Positions 12,216 through 24,226 are shown, counted from the stretch's first letter. The stretch is 64,000 nucleotides of DNA from Clytia hemisphaerica (GCA_902728285.1 CACVBU010000616.1:167681-231680); one strand, 5' to 3'. Numbers and translations are program-made. Notes: generated from the letters alone by a model not told the origin.

Positions 12216-12444
12216 CTAAACGAGTTCATCGGAAACTTACGCCCAGAAAAGACGAGTTACAGTAAACGAGTTATAAATACTGTTAATCAAAAAGCCTGTA
12301 TTACTTATAAGTCATCAAAAAAATCAAATAAAAATTTTTTTCCTGGCCGGCCGCATCAAAGCTTTTTTCCTTCATCCGCATTCCGGAAACACTACATTTT
12401 TTTTTATTTTTGCCTGACAGCAAAACTTTTCTACATTTTTTAAA

Positions 12445-12985
12445 TGCATGCGGAAGAAAATGTCAAGTCAACGACAAACATTTTCCACATTTTAAACGCA
12501 CGGGGAAGAAAATGTCCAAGTTCACAGCAAAAATTTCCACGTTTTAAAAGCATGTGAAAGAAAATGTCCAAATTCACAGCAAAAATTTCCACGTTTTAAA
12601 CGCACGTGGAAGAAAAATCCAAATTCACAACCAAAAGTTTTCCACGTTTTAAGCGCACGTGGAGGAAAATGTCCAAATTCACAACCAAAGGTTTTCCACA
12701 TTTAAAATGCACGTGGAAGAAAATGTCCAAATTCACAGCAAAAGTTTCCACGTTTTAAAAAACGCACGTGCGAGAAAATGTCCAAACTCACAACCAAAAG
12801 TTTTCCAAGTTTTAAACACACGTGGAAGAAAATGTCCATATTCATAACCAAAAGTTTTCCATGTTTTTAAAAACACACGTAGAAGAAAATGTCCAAATTC
12901 ACAGCAAAAATTTCCACGTTTTAAACGCACGTGCAAGAAAATGTCCAAATTCACAACCAAAAGTTTTCCATGTTGCATTTTTAAA
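12445..12985. repeat. 53-bp minisatellite with CACGTG boxes
   Basis: About ten units with a mean period near 53 bp. Landmarks are AAGAAAATGTCCAAATTCAC, then AAAGTTTTCCACGTTTTAA, then a GCACGTGG box. Open frames appear on both strands only because the unit lacks stops; nothing suggests translation. Confidence 0.9.
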
Positions 12986-12989
12986 ACAT

Positions 12990-14295
12990 CAATCATCAAT
13001 CAGTAAATTTTGCTCTGGGTTTAAATTTTTACATTAAGGCTAACTAGTTCATATCCAACCACAACCATTTCCTTGGGTGCCGCATCTACCATCTGACCAC
13101 ATCATAAAAAAGTGAGTTCAAACTTTTTTGATGTCGCAAGTATTTAATTTTTCAAATATAGCATGGTCAGATTTATCCATAAATATTCAGTCAACTGTCT
13201 TGTTTGAATTTGTGTAAACATACGGGCAAAATTGAAGTTAGTTTGTTGTGAAAGTTGATAAAATATCGACCGGATAAAATATCCTGTTTTTCAAGAATAG
13301 ATTGCATCAATCTCTCATGCCAAACCAAAGGAAACATCAAATTCAGGAAGGAATGATAAGAAAACTTCATCATCAACCATTTCTTGTAACAATCACACAA
13401 AAATCATGATCCAATTCAACTCATTAAAGCATAAAAACCAAAGAAAAATAGTGAAAGAGCGGTAGCAACCAGTTGTTTATTTTTGCCGCCATCTTTGTTT
13501 TGACTGTTAAAAGGCAGTATGGTCTGGTCAACAATACGCTTCCGAACCGAGCGACGTTTCCCGATCGAGAAGGATACTTATATTTTCCCTCGACGTTTCT
13601 TGAAGAAATGACGTCTTCATCCTCCTATAAAAATACTCTACTGTTTTTGACGCCGGAGCTCGATTTACAAAGAGATTTGGAAAAAATCCATTACGTAATG
13701 CTTCCAACAGACAGTCGGGTGCAGGTGACAATTCTCCATATTGGTACTTAAGACAGTTGCACATGACGACGAAAGTCTGAATAGAAATTTTATCACCCCG
13801 CATATCAGCTTTTTTTCCCGCGCTTTTGCCAAAAGAATCGCACTCGCTCGCTGCGCTCGCTCGTGCATAATTATCTTTAATTTGAGGCTTAAGGGTTTGG
13901 GGGCAATCTGGTCCAGGTACCATCAAACATGTCATGATGATGGGACTGGTTGATACCGTGAAGTCGGGTAACTTGCATCAGTGGAGGCTAACATGCATAG
14001 CCCTAAAATGAATGACCTGTCTGGTCCTTAAACAGGGCTCCCACAGCTCCTCAAATCTGCTCAATTCTCCTTAAATTTCAAATGTCTCCTCAATTCTCCT
14101 TTAAATCTCCTACTTTTTCTCTAATTTCTCCAATATTTTCTTCAAATCTCCTCAATTAAATTTTCAAGACTAAAAATAAAAAAACATTCAAGGTAGTATC
14201 GCTGGCCTTTGAAAGATGTTTCGAAAATTGATTTTCAAGAATAACATGCAAAATCTTTTGCTCGCTTTGCTCGCACATTTCTTTACTCTAATATC
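12990..14295. other. Non-coding stretch with a pyrimidine-rich tract
   Basis: The region 14035-14165 is rich in CTCCTCAATT-type repeats. Around 13830-13865 there is a GCTCGCTGCGCTCGCTCG tract. An open frame on each strand at 13.5-13.9 kb is not recognisable. Confidence 0.35.
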
Positions 14296-14304
14296 ACAAC
14301 CCAC

Positions 14305-14405
14305 AGCATGGCCCGAACATGTTCGGGCCTGTTCGGACCATGCTCGGGCCACAAAAAAGTATTATTGAATCGGCCCGAACATTTTGTTTGGACCATGTTC
14401 GATCA
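14305..14405. repeat. GGCCCGAACATGTTCGGGCC palindrome cluster
   Basis: A perfect 20-bp palindrome near 14310-14329 is followed by further partial copies (TGTTCGGACCATG, CTCGGGCC, GGCCCGAACATTTTG) before the satellite starts. Confidence 0.7.
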
Positions 14406-16927
14406 AAGCCTCATGAGAGGCCTTGGGAAAACTTTTGGTAAAATCAAGACTGAAGTACTTCTTCGCCCCAAAATAGATACGTTTTTAGCAGTTGTACTGG
14501 TCAACAGCTACACTAAAAACCATCAAAGCTATTCAAAGCTTTGAAAGTCAGCGCTATCCCCAGTGCTTTCGCCAAGGGCTTTCGCCTTGCACTTGACCTT
14601 TCATATCATGGAACAGTTTAATTGCTTGTGTTTCCAGTAATGTTTTGTTGGAAAATCCCCCCCCCGATTTTTGAGACAGGGGTATACATATTTGAGTGTT
14701 TTGAAAGAATACCATTGGCAAGGATAGCACTTTTCAAGGACTTTATATCGAATGGGTCCTAAGTGTTTTATTTCACCATTTTTTCCCCAAGGGCCTCAAC
14801 GTGAGGCTCTGAGTATGTTAACCTCGTAAAATCCGCTTCCAACGATACCAAGAAAGTTTACGCGGAATTTTTTTCAGTCAACTTTTATTTCTGCCACTAT
14901 CTATTATGTATTTTGTGCGAAAACTTAATTTTTGACTGAAAATGCTAGTCTGGCCGAAATACAATAAAATAGGGGTGAACGTAGAAAAAAATTCTGCGTA
15001 GACTTTCTTGGTACCGTTGGAAGCGAAATTTTATGTAGATTATCATACTCAAAGCCTCATGATGAGGCCCTTGGGGAAAACTTTTGGTAAAAATCAAGAC
15101 TGAAGTGTACTTCTTCGCCCCAAAATAGATACGTTTTTTAGCAGTGTACTGGTCAACAGCTACACTAAAAACCTATCAAAGCTATTCAAAGTCTTTGAAA
15201 GTCAGCGCTATCCCCATGTGCTTTCGCCCAAGGGCTTTCGCCTTGCACTTGACCCATTTCTATCATGGATAACACTGTTTATTGCTTGGGGTTTCCAGTA
15301 ATGTGTTTGTTGGAAAATCCCCCCCCCCCAGATTTTGAGACAGGTATACATATTTGAGTGTTTTGAAAGACACCTACCATTGCAAGGATAGCACTTTTCA
15401 AGGCATTTTATATCGAAAATGGGTCCTAAGTGTTTTATTTCACCAATTTTTTTCCCCAAGGGCCTCAACGTGAGGCTCTGAGTATGTTAAACCTCGTAAA
15501 ATTCCGCTTCCAACGATACCAAGAAAGTTTACGCGGAATTTTTTTCCAGGTCAACTTTTATTTCTGCCAGACTACTATCTATTATGTATTTGTGCGAAAA
15601 CTTAATCATTTTTGACTGAAAATGCTAGTCTGGCCGAAATACAATAAAATAGGGGTGAACGTAGAAAAAAATTCCGCGTAGACTTTCTTGGTACCGTTGG
15701 AAGCGAAATTTTATGTAGATTATCATACTCAAAGCCTCATGATGAGGCCCTTGGGGAAAACTTTTGGTAAAATCAAGACTGAAGTGTACTTCTTCGCCCC
15801 AAAATAGATACGTTTTTTAGCAGTGTACTGGTCAACAGCTACACTAAAAACCTATCAAAGCTATTCAAAGTCTTTGAAAGTCAGCGCTATCCCCATGTGC
15901 TTTCGCCTTGCACTTGACCCATTTCATATCATGGATAACACTGTTTAATTGCTTGTGGTTTCCAGTAATGTGTTTGTTGGAAAATCCCCCCCCCCAGATT
16001 TTTGAGACAGGGGTATACATATTTGAGTGTTTTGAAAGACACCTACCATTGCAAGGATAGCACTTTTCAAGGCATTTTATATATCGAAAAATGGGTCCTA
16101 AGTGTTTTATTTCACCAATTTTTTTCCCCAAGGGCCTCAACGTGAGGCTCTGAGTATGTTTAAACCTCGAAAATTCCGCTTCCAACGATACCAAGAAAGT
16201 TTACGCGGAATTTTTTTCCAGGTCAACTTTTATTTCTGCCAGACTACTATCTATTATGTATTTGTGCGAAAACTTAATCATTTTTGACTGAAAATGCTAG
16301 TCTGGCCGAAATACAATAAAATAGGGGTGAACGTAGAAAAAAATTCCGCGTAGACTTTCTTGGTACCGTTGGAAGCGAAATTTTATGTAGATTATCATAC
16401 TCAAAGCCTCATGATGAGGCCCTTGGGGAAAACTTTTGGTAAAATCAAGACTGAAGTGTACTTCTTCGCCCCAAAATAGATACGTTTTTTAGCAGTGTAC
16501 TGGTCAACAGCTACACTAAAAACCTATCAAAGCTATTCAAAGCCTTTGAAAGTCAGCGCTATCCCCATGTGCTTTCGCCCAAGGGCTTTCGCCTTGCACT
16601 TGACCCATTTCATATCATGGATAACACTGTTTAATTGCTTGTGGTTTCCAGTAATGTGTTTGTTGGAAAATCCCCCCCCCCAGATTTTTGAGACAGGGGT
16701 ATACATATTTGAGTGTTTTGAAAGACACCTACCATTGCAAGGATAGCACTTTTCAAGGCATTTTATATCGAAAATGGGTCCTAAGTGTTTTATTTCACCA
16801 ATTTTTTTCCCCAAGGGCCTCAACGTGAGGCTCTGAGTATGTTAAACCTCGTAAAATTCCGCTTCCAACGATACCAAGAAAGTTTACGCGGAATTTTTTT
16901 CCAGGTCAACTTTTATTTCTGCCAGAC
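14402..16927. repeat. Foldback satellite, period about 670 bp, 3.8 copies
   Basis: The landmark CCTCATGA recurs at 14409, 15055, 15735 and 16407, giving periods of 646, 680 and 672 bp. Each unit contains its own inverted repeat. The left arm begins CCCCAAGGGCCTCAACGTGAG and the right arm is the inverse (CCTCATGATGAGGCCCTTGG), each arm about 100 bp, with a loop of about 120 bp. Copy 1 has accumulated many small deletions. The last copy breaks off at TTTCTGCCAGACTA. The frames of about 96 codons on the minus strand are by-products of the repeat and are frameshifted between copies. Confidence 0.9.
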
Positions 16928-17019
16928 TAAAATCTGCCCAAACTTGAAAATCCACTTTGATTTCATGAATGCATGAATATGCACTATTGTGCATACGAAT
17001 GTGTGAATTAGCTAGTCCT

Positions 17020-17312
17020 AGGGCAGGGATGGGGGTTCAGGCATTGGTTCCCTGAAGGCAAAATGGGTGTTTCAGGCATGTGAAGTCTTTCAATGGGGCT
17101 CTAACATGACAGTGATAAAATTACGGAATATCTAAAGTTGACTCCCCTACCTGAAAGGGTCATAATAATTCTTGTAATTTGGATTACATTTTGAAAAGTT
17201 TGGCTGAAATTGGAAATAGTGCAATATTTGGAAATTTGAAAGGATTGATTTTCAAACTTTGGCTTGGACATACCCATCACCTCACAAACCTCAGTACCCC
17301 AAGGTTTCCAGG
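17020..17312. mobile_element. Degenerate G-tract element, copy G5
   Basis: The left side resembles G1 (GGGATGGGGGTTCAGG, then GGCAAAATGGGTG). The interior has CTGAAAGGGTC, and the right side has GGACATACCCATCACCTCAC followed by AGTACCCC, matching the G1 right end. It is strongly diverged. Confidence 0.5.
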
Positions 17313-17687
17313 TCTCTAATTTCTATGATCAGAAGCGGGAACAAAGGAACAGATCAAAGTGTATAAAGTTAAAGTGTATTGTACCTTTTGTTAAGTTTTG
17401 ACATTTGGATTGAAAGAAAATTGTAATTTAATTTAGAATATTGTAATGAAAATCTAGAGCAGCTGTACAAAGTTGACTTCGGATTGTTCTCTCTAAAACA
17501 CTTTACATTAAACAATTTTTTCTTCTAAATACGATATCAAGCTTTGAAATTAGGGGAAAACTGCCATAATCCAGGTTTACTGATTTGTCCTATTTCCAAT
17601 TAGATTTGGTCCTAAAACTTTAGTGTGTGATTTATATCAATTATATGGTACTTTTTTTAATAATTTATTTAGATAACCTCAGCAAAA

Positions 17688-17811
17688 ATGATTGAAACAA
17701 GACAAGTAAAAGAGGAAGTCAAAAAAACTCTGTTAGAGAGAATCATGATTTTTGATGGCGGCATGGGAACAATGATTCAAAATTTGGAACTGGAAGAGGA
17801 TGATTTCCGGG
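17688..17811 (+). pseudogene. MTR: Isolated first coding exon of methionine synthase
   Basis: The ATG opens a 41-residue segment containing [17 protein letters not shown] and ending DFRG, then a GT donor at 17812. This matches the start of cobalamin-dependent methionine synthase, where the DGGMGTMIQ loop belongs to the homocysteine-binding barrel. An acceptor (TTTATTTAG) lies just upstream of the ATG, implying a 5' UTR exon. No further methionine synthase exon is visible on the plus strand before VPS39 starts at 28.1 kb. The frame read-through beyond 17812 enters a transposon. It is most likely a gene fragment left by rearrangement. A misassembly or a very distant second exon is possible, though the intervening VPS39 argues against the latter. 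Confidence 0.65.
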
Positions 17812-17861
17812 GTACATTATTCTTTGAACACTTCAGTACTATAAGGCATTTGTATGATAAA

Positions 17862-19128
17862 TGTGATTCCCCAAGCGATTTGAAGTACATAAAAGTCCGA
17901 TCGGTAAAAAGACCGATCTTCTTTGGCCTCTACTCGACCGGTCTTTTTACCTTTTGGGCCGCTCGGATATTGAAGAAGGCCGATGCGAGGCCGCTTATTA
18001 AAAGCGGTCTCAGTGAAGCGGCCACATAGTAAGTTTTAAGCCGCTAACATCGGCCCTTAGCGGACATTAGCGGCCCTTAGCGGACATTAGCGGCCATTAG
18101 CGGCCCTTAGCTTTGTTTTTCAATTTACTTACATTTTCAAGTACATTTGGAGCAAAGAAAGATTTTTTCAGAAATCAAAAAGGGCAGAACATAAAAAAAA
18201 GATAAAAGGGAGGGCGCTCAAAATAAAGAAGGACCTAAGAAGCCATCAAATGTTGTAAAATAAAATAAAATGAATTGCTTTCCCAGTAGAAGAGAGGGAA
18301 AGCTTCCAAAAGGGCATCTCGCAGGCTTTGCTTTCTTATAAGCTCCTGATTTGTCACAAGCTCCTGATCTGTGACGTTTCGAATGTTTGAAGCAACTTTT
18401 AGAATGCGAGAGAGAGAAAAAGTGAAAATCACGTGAAAGGAAAGAGAACACACTCAGAAGGAGTTTATTTCATCACTATTTTTGGTAAAAGTCCACGTGA
18501 TAACACGAAGGAAAGCACGCAGAGGAAGCTCAATGTAAACAAACATTTAGTAAAAGTTACCCTCTGCTTTGTTCGTCGTGGGTCATGCTGGGCTTGCCTG
18601 AACCTCAAGATATTTGGTCTCTCGAGACACTTTTCTTGCTTTCCAATTCTATATTATGATTTGAAAAGAAATGTAAGAGAGCAAAGTATTTCGCTATTCA
18701 AAAATACTAGATAAACAAATTCAGAATCTGTAAGTAGTTAAAAGAACAATTTTCAAGATAACCCTGTCTCACCACGAACGATCCTTTTGTTAATATCCCC
18801 GTCTCAGTCAGTGGAATTCTCTATTAATATTTTAGACAGTGTAAAATTCTTTATAGCCGAAATTCGGTAGTAAAACTTTAACCGAATTCCACAAGCTTAA
18901 ACTGAATTCAATAAAACTGGCCGCTTGGCCGGTCTCTCCATCAAGAAAAAGCCTCTAATAGAGGTCGTGAGGCCGTTCTTGGAAAAATTCCATTGGCCGC
19001 TTCATGGCCGATCTTCTAAAATGTTAGGTCGCTTGAAATTTCACTTCGCCCGCTATGAGACCGGTCTTTTACCCGCTTTGGCCGATCGGACTTTTGTGTA
19101 CTTCAAATCGCTTGGGGAGTCACAAATG
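17862..19128. mobile_element. 1.27-kb inverted-repeat transposon, non-autonomous
   Basis: The left end TGTGATTCCCCAAGCGATTT, continuing with GAAGTACATAAAAGTCCGATCGG, is mirrored at 19085-19125. Inside the left end is a hairpin (GGTAAAAAGACCGATC with its inverse at 17940-17952). An array of CGGCCCTTAGCGGACATTAG sits at 18045-18110. No transposase frame is recognised and the target duplication is unclear. Confidence 0.7.
18045..18112. repeat. GCGGCCCTTAGCGGACATTA tandem array
   Basis: Three to four 20-bp units inside the inverted-repeat transposon. Confidence 0.75.
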
Positions 19129-19129
19129 T

Positions 19130-20860
19130 CCCCTCATTTTTCTCACAAAGGTAAGGACTTTCAAATAAAATTAGTTTGTTTTCTTAAAATTGAGGGGAAA
19201 ATTTTGGCCTGTCAACCCTATCTTTGGCAACAAATTTGTTTTGATAGAACCCTTTCATGTGATGTCATATGTTTTGGATTACCTTGTTTAGCCTAAATAA
19301 AATATATTACAAATTTGGATGATAGAGGCAATATGCCTCCAACTTTGCCTCCGAATTCTGTCTCTTTTATTCCAGATTTTGTTAAAAAAGGCCATACAGA
19401 AAAGAAGACTAAGCGAGAAAATCAAAACAAGCTGAAAAGTTATGAAAGGGGTCTATAACTCCACCAAGTTTATCAATCATACTTCTTCGTTCTTCTTAGA
19501 GTGCACAGACACTCGCGCGCGTGTGTTCAGTCAGGACCTCATTTCACTTTATCGATATTACGCGAACGGCAGTGTGCGCTAAATTATTTTGGTTTCGCTT
19601 TTGATTTCAAGCAAAGGTCTTAGCAACAGGGCGCGCGTACATAGCAACAGGGCTGGGTAGAAAAATCTAAACATAGAATTCAAAAAAAAATACCGATCAT
19701 CGTATAGAGCACTAAAAAATACCTCCTTTCTATGTTTAGTTTGTTCTACCTTGGATTATAACTGAAAATATCTTCAAAAAACCTTTGTCCGCTATCAGCC
19801 CGCGTGGTAATCTTTGCCCGATTCCACGTGCGTTTGGTTTGGGAACGCGAAACACGAAAGCGAACTACTCATGTCTAAACTTTTCAATATATCTCCAGAA
19901 CTAACAGATTTTTTGAAATTCTGTAAAAAGGTCTAAGTTCCTGAATAGTTTTACTATGTTCTGTGAAAAAATCATAACCATCAGTCAAATACTCGTTCAT
20001 CTATTTAAGATTGAAGACAAAAATTTGCAAAGAAAAATAAACCTCGAGCACAAAAAATGCTTTTTTAAACACTTTTTTTCCACCGAAAAACAAATAACTT
20101 TTACAGACTTACCCTCCCCAAACATTGAAGAAGCCTCTACTTATTAAAGTAAATGAGATAAGATAAGATAAAACCTTAAAAATCAACCAGAATTTACAAC
20201 CTTTCGTCCAAAGCCATCTTGTTTTAGAATGAGAATTCTAGAGAATTCCATTCGGTTCCAGCTCCCGCGGTCTTTTTTTCATCCAATCAGATCGCGCGAT
20301 TTCACTTTCGCTTTCTCTAGTCCAAGACGGCAGGATTTGAGTTATGTGACATCTCTATTAAAAAACCCGCGTGAATTAAAATAGAAATACAGGGGGTCAC
20401 ACTACAGGCCAAAATTTAGAATTACGAACAAAAAAAGAATCAAATTTTTTTTTCTTTCATATCTATATATTAATAGCAGTACTGTGTGTGTCATTTTGTC
20501 TGTGTGCTATACTTTCGTTTTCGCAAGCAATGTTTTGTTCTTGATAAGTTTGTCTTGATTGACAGATCAGATAAGGCCTGTTTTAGAAAAAAAGTTATGA
20601 CAAAGGTTTAAAAAAAGAAATTTAGAATTGACTTATATTTATCTTTTTAAATCTGATAAAAACAAAGTTGCACTATTCTTTGTGGCTTTCCCGCTTTTTC
20701 CTGAAGAATTGTCATTTCTATATTTCACTCCTCTTTACCATGACATTTTCTCAAATTGTTGAATACTGGACGGCGTATTTAATGCGAGCGAAGCGAGAAA
20801 AAGATCTCCGGGGGAGGGATAGAGTCAAACTTTGAAGATATCTCTTTATTCATTTGATCA
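19130..20860. other. Non-coding stretch
   Basis: No supported gene. Short frames at 18925-19296 and 19956-20147 show no family features. A GCGAGCGAAGCGAG motif occurs near 20785. Confidence 0.35.
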
Positions 20861-21272
20861 TTTTTAAGGGCTCTGGTGAAAAATCAGTTTCAGAACTTGA
20901 AGATAAAGCCTTATGTTTTTGCTTCTTTGACATCTTTAAGAACAAACTGCTTTTGAAAAAATGAATTTAAGTAATTACATCATGAGTAATTAAGGAATAA
21001 GTGTGGCATGGACCTTAATAAAACGTCATAACAATGCTATTCATATACTTCACCAAAAAAGCCTGATCTCCTTGGGGAAATGATTTTATTGTTTAAAACT
21101 TTTTTTAATGACAAATAATTTCTTTATTTAGATTTTTTCTGAAAAATTTTCTATTTGGCTACATCCCAAGTTATTGCTGTTTGTATGGAAATTTAGTGGA
21201 GAAAATTGCCAAAAATGAGGTTTTTTGGAGATTTTAAAGGAAAGATCCTTACTTACTTACTTACTGCACGGT

Positions 21273-22901
21273 TTAACGTCCGTTGTTCCCAGCAGCTGGG
21301 GTTGGACGCCTTCCTCTCTTGATGGCCGTACGCCATGCAATGCGATCGTTTGTCAGGTCGATGTTGACATTGAGGGACTTCATGTCCGCATTGATATTGT
21401 CCGACCATCTCTTTTTTGGTCTGCCAACATATTTCCCTTGCACTACATGAGTGAGCATCTTTTTTTGCCAACAGTCGTCGTGCATACGCTGCACATGACC
21501 GAACCAACGAAGTCTACCTTGGGAAACTAAGTCTTCAATACATGGAATACCAAGTCTTTCTCTAAGCTGGGTCATCGAAATCCTATCAGCCAGACGAGTC
21601 GAACAGATCCAACGAACCATCGCGTTGTCATTTCGAACAAGCCTGCTACAGTCATCAACCGTGACTGCCCAGGTCGGGCTTCCATGAAGCAAAACACCCC
21701 TTACAGCCGAAGTAAAGACACGACCACGACATTGCAATGGGATGCTCTTATTTGTCAAAATTGGCAACAACTGTCTAAATTTATTCCACGCAGACTTCAC
21801 CCTTGAGGTAATTGCATCAAAACAGCCTCCATTGTCCCCAATCATATCACCTAGGTAACAGAATGTGGGTACTACCTCAAGATCTGAACCGTCTATAGAA
21901 AACACAGGGGAGGGAGGTACAACAAAAGGATTTAGACAAGCAGGACAAACATAGTTAAAATTTTCCCTTAAACGCCCTTTTATGCCCGAGCATCGTTTAT
22001 GAATGTAGTTTTTACATTGGCGGCATAAAATAGAGTTGCTCCCTACTCCTTTGTAGCAGACACCACAAGGCCATTTACTTGTCTTTTGCCTTTCCCTCAG
22101 ACCATGTTTGCAATGCATTACTTTGGTCTTCCGAGTGTTCACACGTAAACCCTTTGACTCAATGGCCTGTTTCCACTGGGTTAGCTTGAACAAAAGCTCC
22201 TCTTTAGATTCTGCAATAATAACCAAATCATCTGCGTATAGTAATTCCCAAGGACAACCGGTACGAAATGACCGAGAGAGAGCTTCCATGACAATTATAA
22301 ATAGCAAAGGACTCAGGACTGAGCCTTGGTGCACACCAACGTTTACGTCAAACTCGTCGCTGTATTTACCATTGATGCGAACACGAGATCTTGGAGAATT
22401 GTACATAGCCTGAACCGTTTTTACAATCCATTCAGAAACACCAAGAGTTCGCATGGCCCACCATAGCACTTTCCGTGGTATACGGTCGAAGGCTTTTTCA
22501 AGGTCAACAAAGGCAAAAAATATGTCCTTCTTTTTTCCAAGATATTTTTCTTGAAGTTGTCGTAAGATGAATATGGCATCTGTTGTTCCACGACCAGGCA
22601 TAAAACCAAACTGCATGGAGTCAATTAAGATTTGCTCTCTGACCTGACTTTCCAAGATGCGCTCCAGTACCTTCTGCAGTACTTCTAACAACTTGAGACC
22701 ACGATAATTACCACAATCAAGGGAGTCACCTTTTCCCTTATACAAACTAATGATGTACGATTCGTTCCATTCATCAGGTACCTTACCTTCGCGAATAATC
22801 AAATTTATAAGGGTTGTGAGTTTCGGGACAACACTATCGCGCGAGACCTTAAGCATCTCAGAAACTATGCCACTTGGCCCAGCGGATTTGCCAGATTTCA
22901 T
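21273..22901 (-). CDS. LINE reverse transcriptase with internal PHD-like zinc finger
   Basis: 542 codons in one frame. RT motifs in order: GKSAGPSGIVSEML, YKGKGDSLDCGNYRG, QFGFMPGRGTTDAIF, FVDLEKAFDRIPR, GVHQGSVLSPLLF, LLYADDLVIIAE (catalytic YADD intact), then a C-terminal CYLGDMIG and LLHGSPTWA region. Between the RT and the C-terminal part, residues about 281-327 form a Cys4-His-Cys3 finger starting CGVCYKG, with HKRCSGIKG and YVCPACL. Similar fingers are familiar to me from RTE-like elements of cnidarians and fish. The start is a consequence of the upstream frameshift, not a true initiator. Confidence 0.9.
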   Translation of the reverse strand: MKSGKSAGPSGIVSEMLKVSRDSVVPKLTTLINLIIREGKVPDEWNESYIISLYKGKGDSLDCGNYRGLKLLEVLQKVLERILESQVREQILIDSMQFGFMPGRGTTDAIFILRQLQEKYLGKKKDIFFAFVDLEKAFDRIPRKVLWWAMRTLGVSEWIVKTVQAMYNSPRSRVRINGKYSDEFDVNVGVHQGSVLSPLLFIIVMEALSRSFRTGCPWELLYADDLVIIAESKEELLFKLTQWKQAIESKGLRVNTRKTKVMHCKHGLRERQKTSKWPCGVCYKGVGSNSILCRQCKNYIHKRCSGIKGRLRENFNYVCPACLNPFVVPPSPVFSIDGSDLEVVPTFCYLGDMIGDNGGCFDAITSRVKSAWNKFRQLLPILTNKSIPLQCRGRVFTSAVRGVLLHGSPTWAVTVDDCSRLVRNDNAMVRWICSTRLADRISMTQLRERLGIPCIEDLVSQGRLRWFGHVQRMHDDCWQKKMLTHVVQGKYVGRPKKRWSDNINADMKSLNVNIDLTNDRIAWRTAIKRGRRPTPAAGNNGR

Positions 22902-23093
22902 CCGATTAAGGCTTTGAGTACCATTGCCTCAGTTATCTCAATTGAGGGACCCATGATGGGATCTGCGTTTGGAAGAGCAGATTCATCCCAGGCAAATTCA
23001 GAGTTCAGGAGACCATCATAATGTTGTTTCCAGGCCTCTAACTTTGAAGCATCATCATATACAATATCCCCTTCTTTGTTACGAATACACTTT

Positions 23094-24226
23094 TCACCAA
23101 CAATGTCTTGTTTTCTCAGACTTCATTTTTCTAGCAAGCTGGAAGACATGGTTAAGCTTATCTTTCTCATTCAAATTATGAAACCTTTCAACTGAAGCAT
23201 CTTTTTTAGCCTGGTAAACTTCAGATTTTGCCCTGCGTTTAGCAGCCAGATATGGCTCTTTCTGACCACCACGTTTCCAGATCTTCCAAAGTCTTCTTTT
23301 CTCCTTAACAGCAGTATCAACCCTTTCATTCCACCACCAAGTTTCCCTGCGTCTTTGATGTGGTTTTGACCAACCGCAGGAAGTATCAAAGGATTCAAGA
23401 ATAGAGTTTTTCAAATTTTTCCAGGATTCATCAATATCATTAGAAGCAACAGCATTTTGCAATTTCGCATTAACACTTGCACAGAAATCCTCACATATAG
23501 CAGGCTCTTTTAGTTTCCATACGCGTCTGCGTCTGGGAAAGGCTTTGAGAGTCACCTTACCTGCATTCAGAATAATGTCACCAACAATCAACTTATGTTG
23601 TGGAGTGCATTCTTCACCATTAATTACAGTTACATTGCGGACTGTTTTTAGGTGATTTCTCGGAATTAAGATGAAGTCGATTTGTGACTTTGTGGCACCA
23701 GACTGGTAGGTGACCAATTTATTGTCTGATTTAGAAAAGAATGTGTTAGTGATAGCAAGGTTAGCAGCTAAACAGAAGTCAAGAAGTCTGATACCGTCAG
23801 CATTTCTGTCACCAAAACCATTTCCACCGTGAACATTGTCGAAACCTGCTGTTTCTTTACCCACATGACCATTAAGATCACCGCAGATTAGAAGAAATTC
23901 CTCTTCCGGTGTTAGGGCTGTCTGAGTAAGAAGATTGTTGTAAAACTTTTCTTTTTGTAACTCAGGTAGACCAGTTTGAGGCGCATAAACACTAAAGATA
24001 CGGATAATGGATTTTTCGATCATGATGCAAATGTACATGATTCTGCTGTTTATGCGTTCGACAGATATCACATTCTCAACAAGGTCCTCCTCCACGAGAA
24101 GACCCACACCACCAAAACCAGTTTCATCACCACACCAAAGGAACTTATATTTGCAGTTTTTACCGCTTATCATTCTAGCTGATTGGCCTTTCCATCGTGA
24201 TTCTTGTATAGCGCATCCTTCCACAA
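23094..24226 (-). CDS. LINE endonuclease domain (EEP family), truncated
   Basis: About 376 codons. Endonuclease/exonuclease/phosphatase motifs visible: CAIQESRWKG (catalytic Glu), VYAPQTG, ICGDLNGHVG (GDLN metal/catalytic pair), NGFGDRNADGIRLLDFC, and SQIDFILI (the D of the SxxD box). The last motif, with the terminal histidine, lies at CTPQHKLIVGDI. The region after 23500 is the linker to the RT. The first visible codon is GTG at 24226 and there is no real initiator, so the N-terminus is lost. Confidence 0.85.

Noticed and set aside
12659..13037. Open frames on both strands in the 53-bp minisatellite
   Set aside because: Unit length and lack of stops explain them; both strands are open at once and the products are simple repeats.
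13528..13935. 135-codon minus-strand frame overlapping a 92-codon plus-strand frame
   Set aside because: No family features, no splice support, and the opposite strand is open over the same stretch.
15208..16823. Conserved minus-strand frames of about 90-110 codons in each satellite unit
   Set aside because: They are the same repeat DNA read three times, with frameshifts between copies and no recognisable domain.
17812..18029. Extension of the methionine synthase frame to 113 codons
   Set aside because: The frame runs across a GT donor into the transposon end; sequence after DFRG has no similarity to the enzyme.
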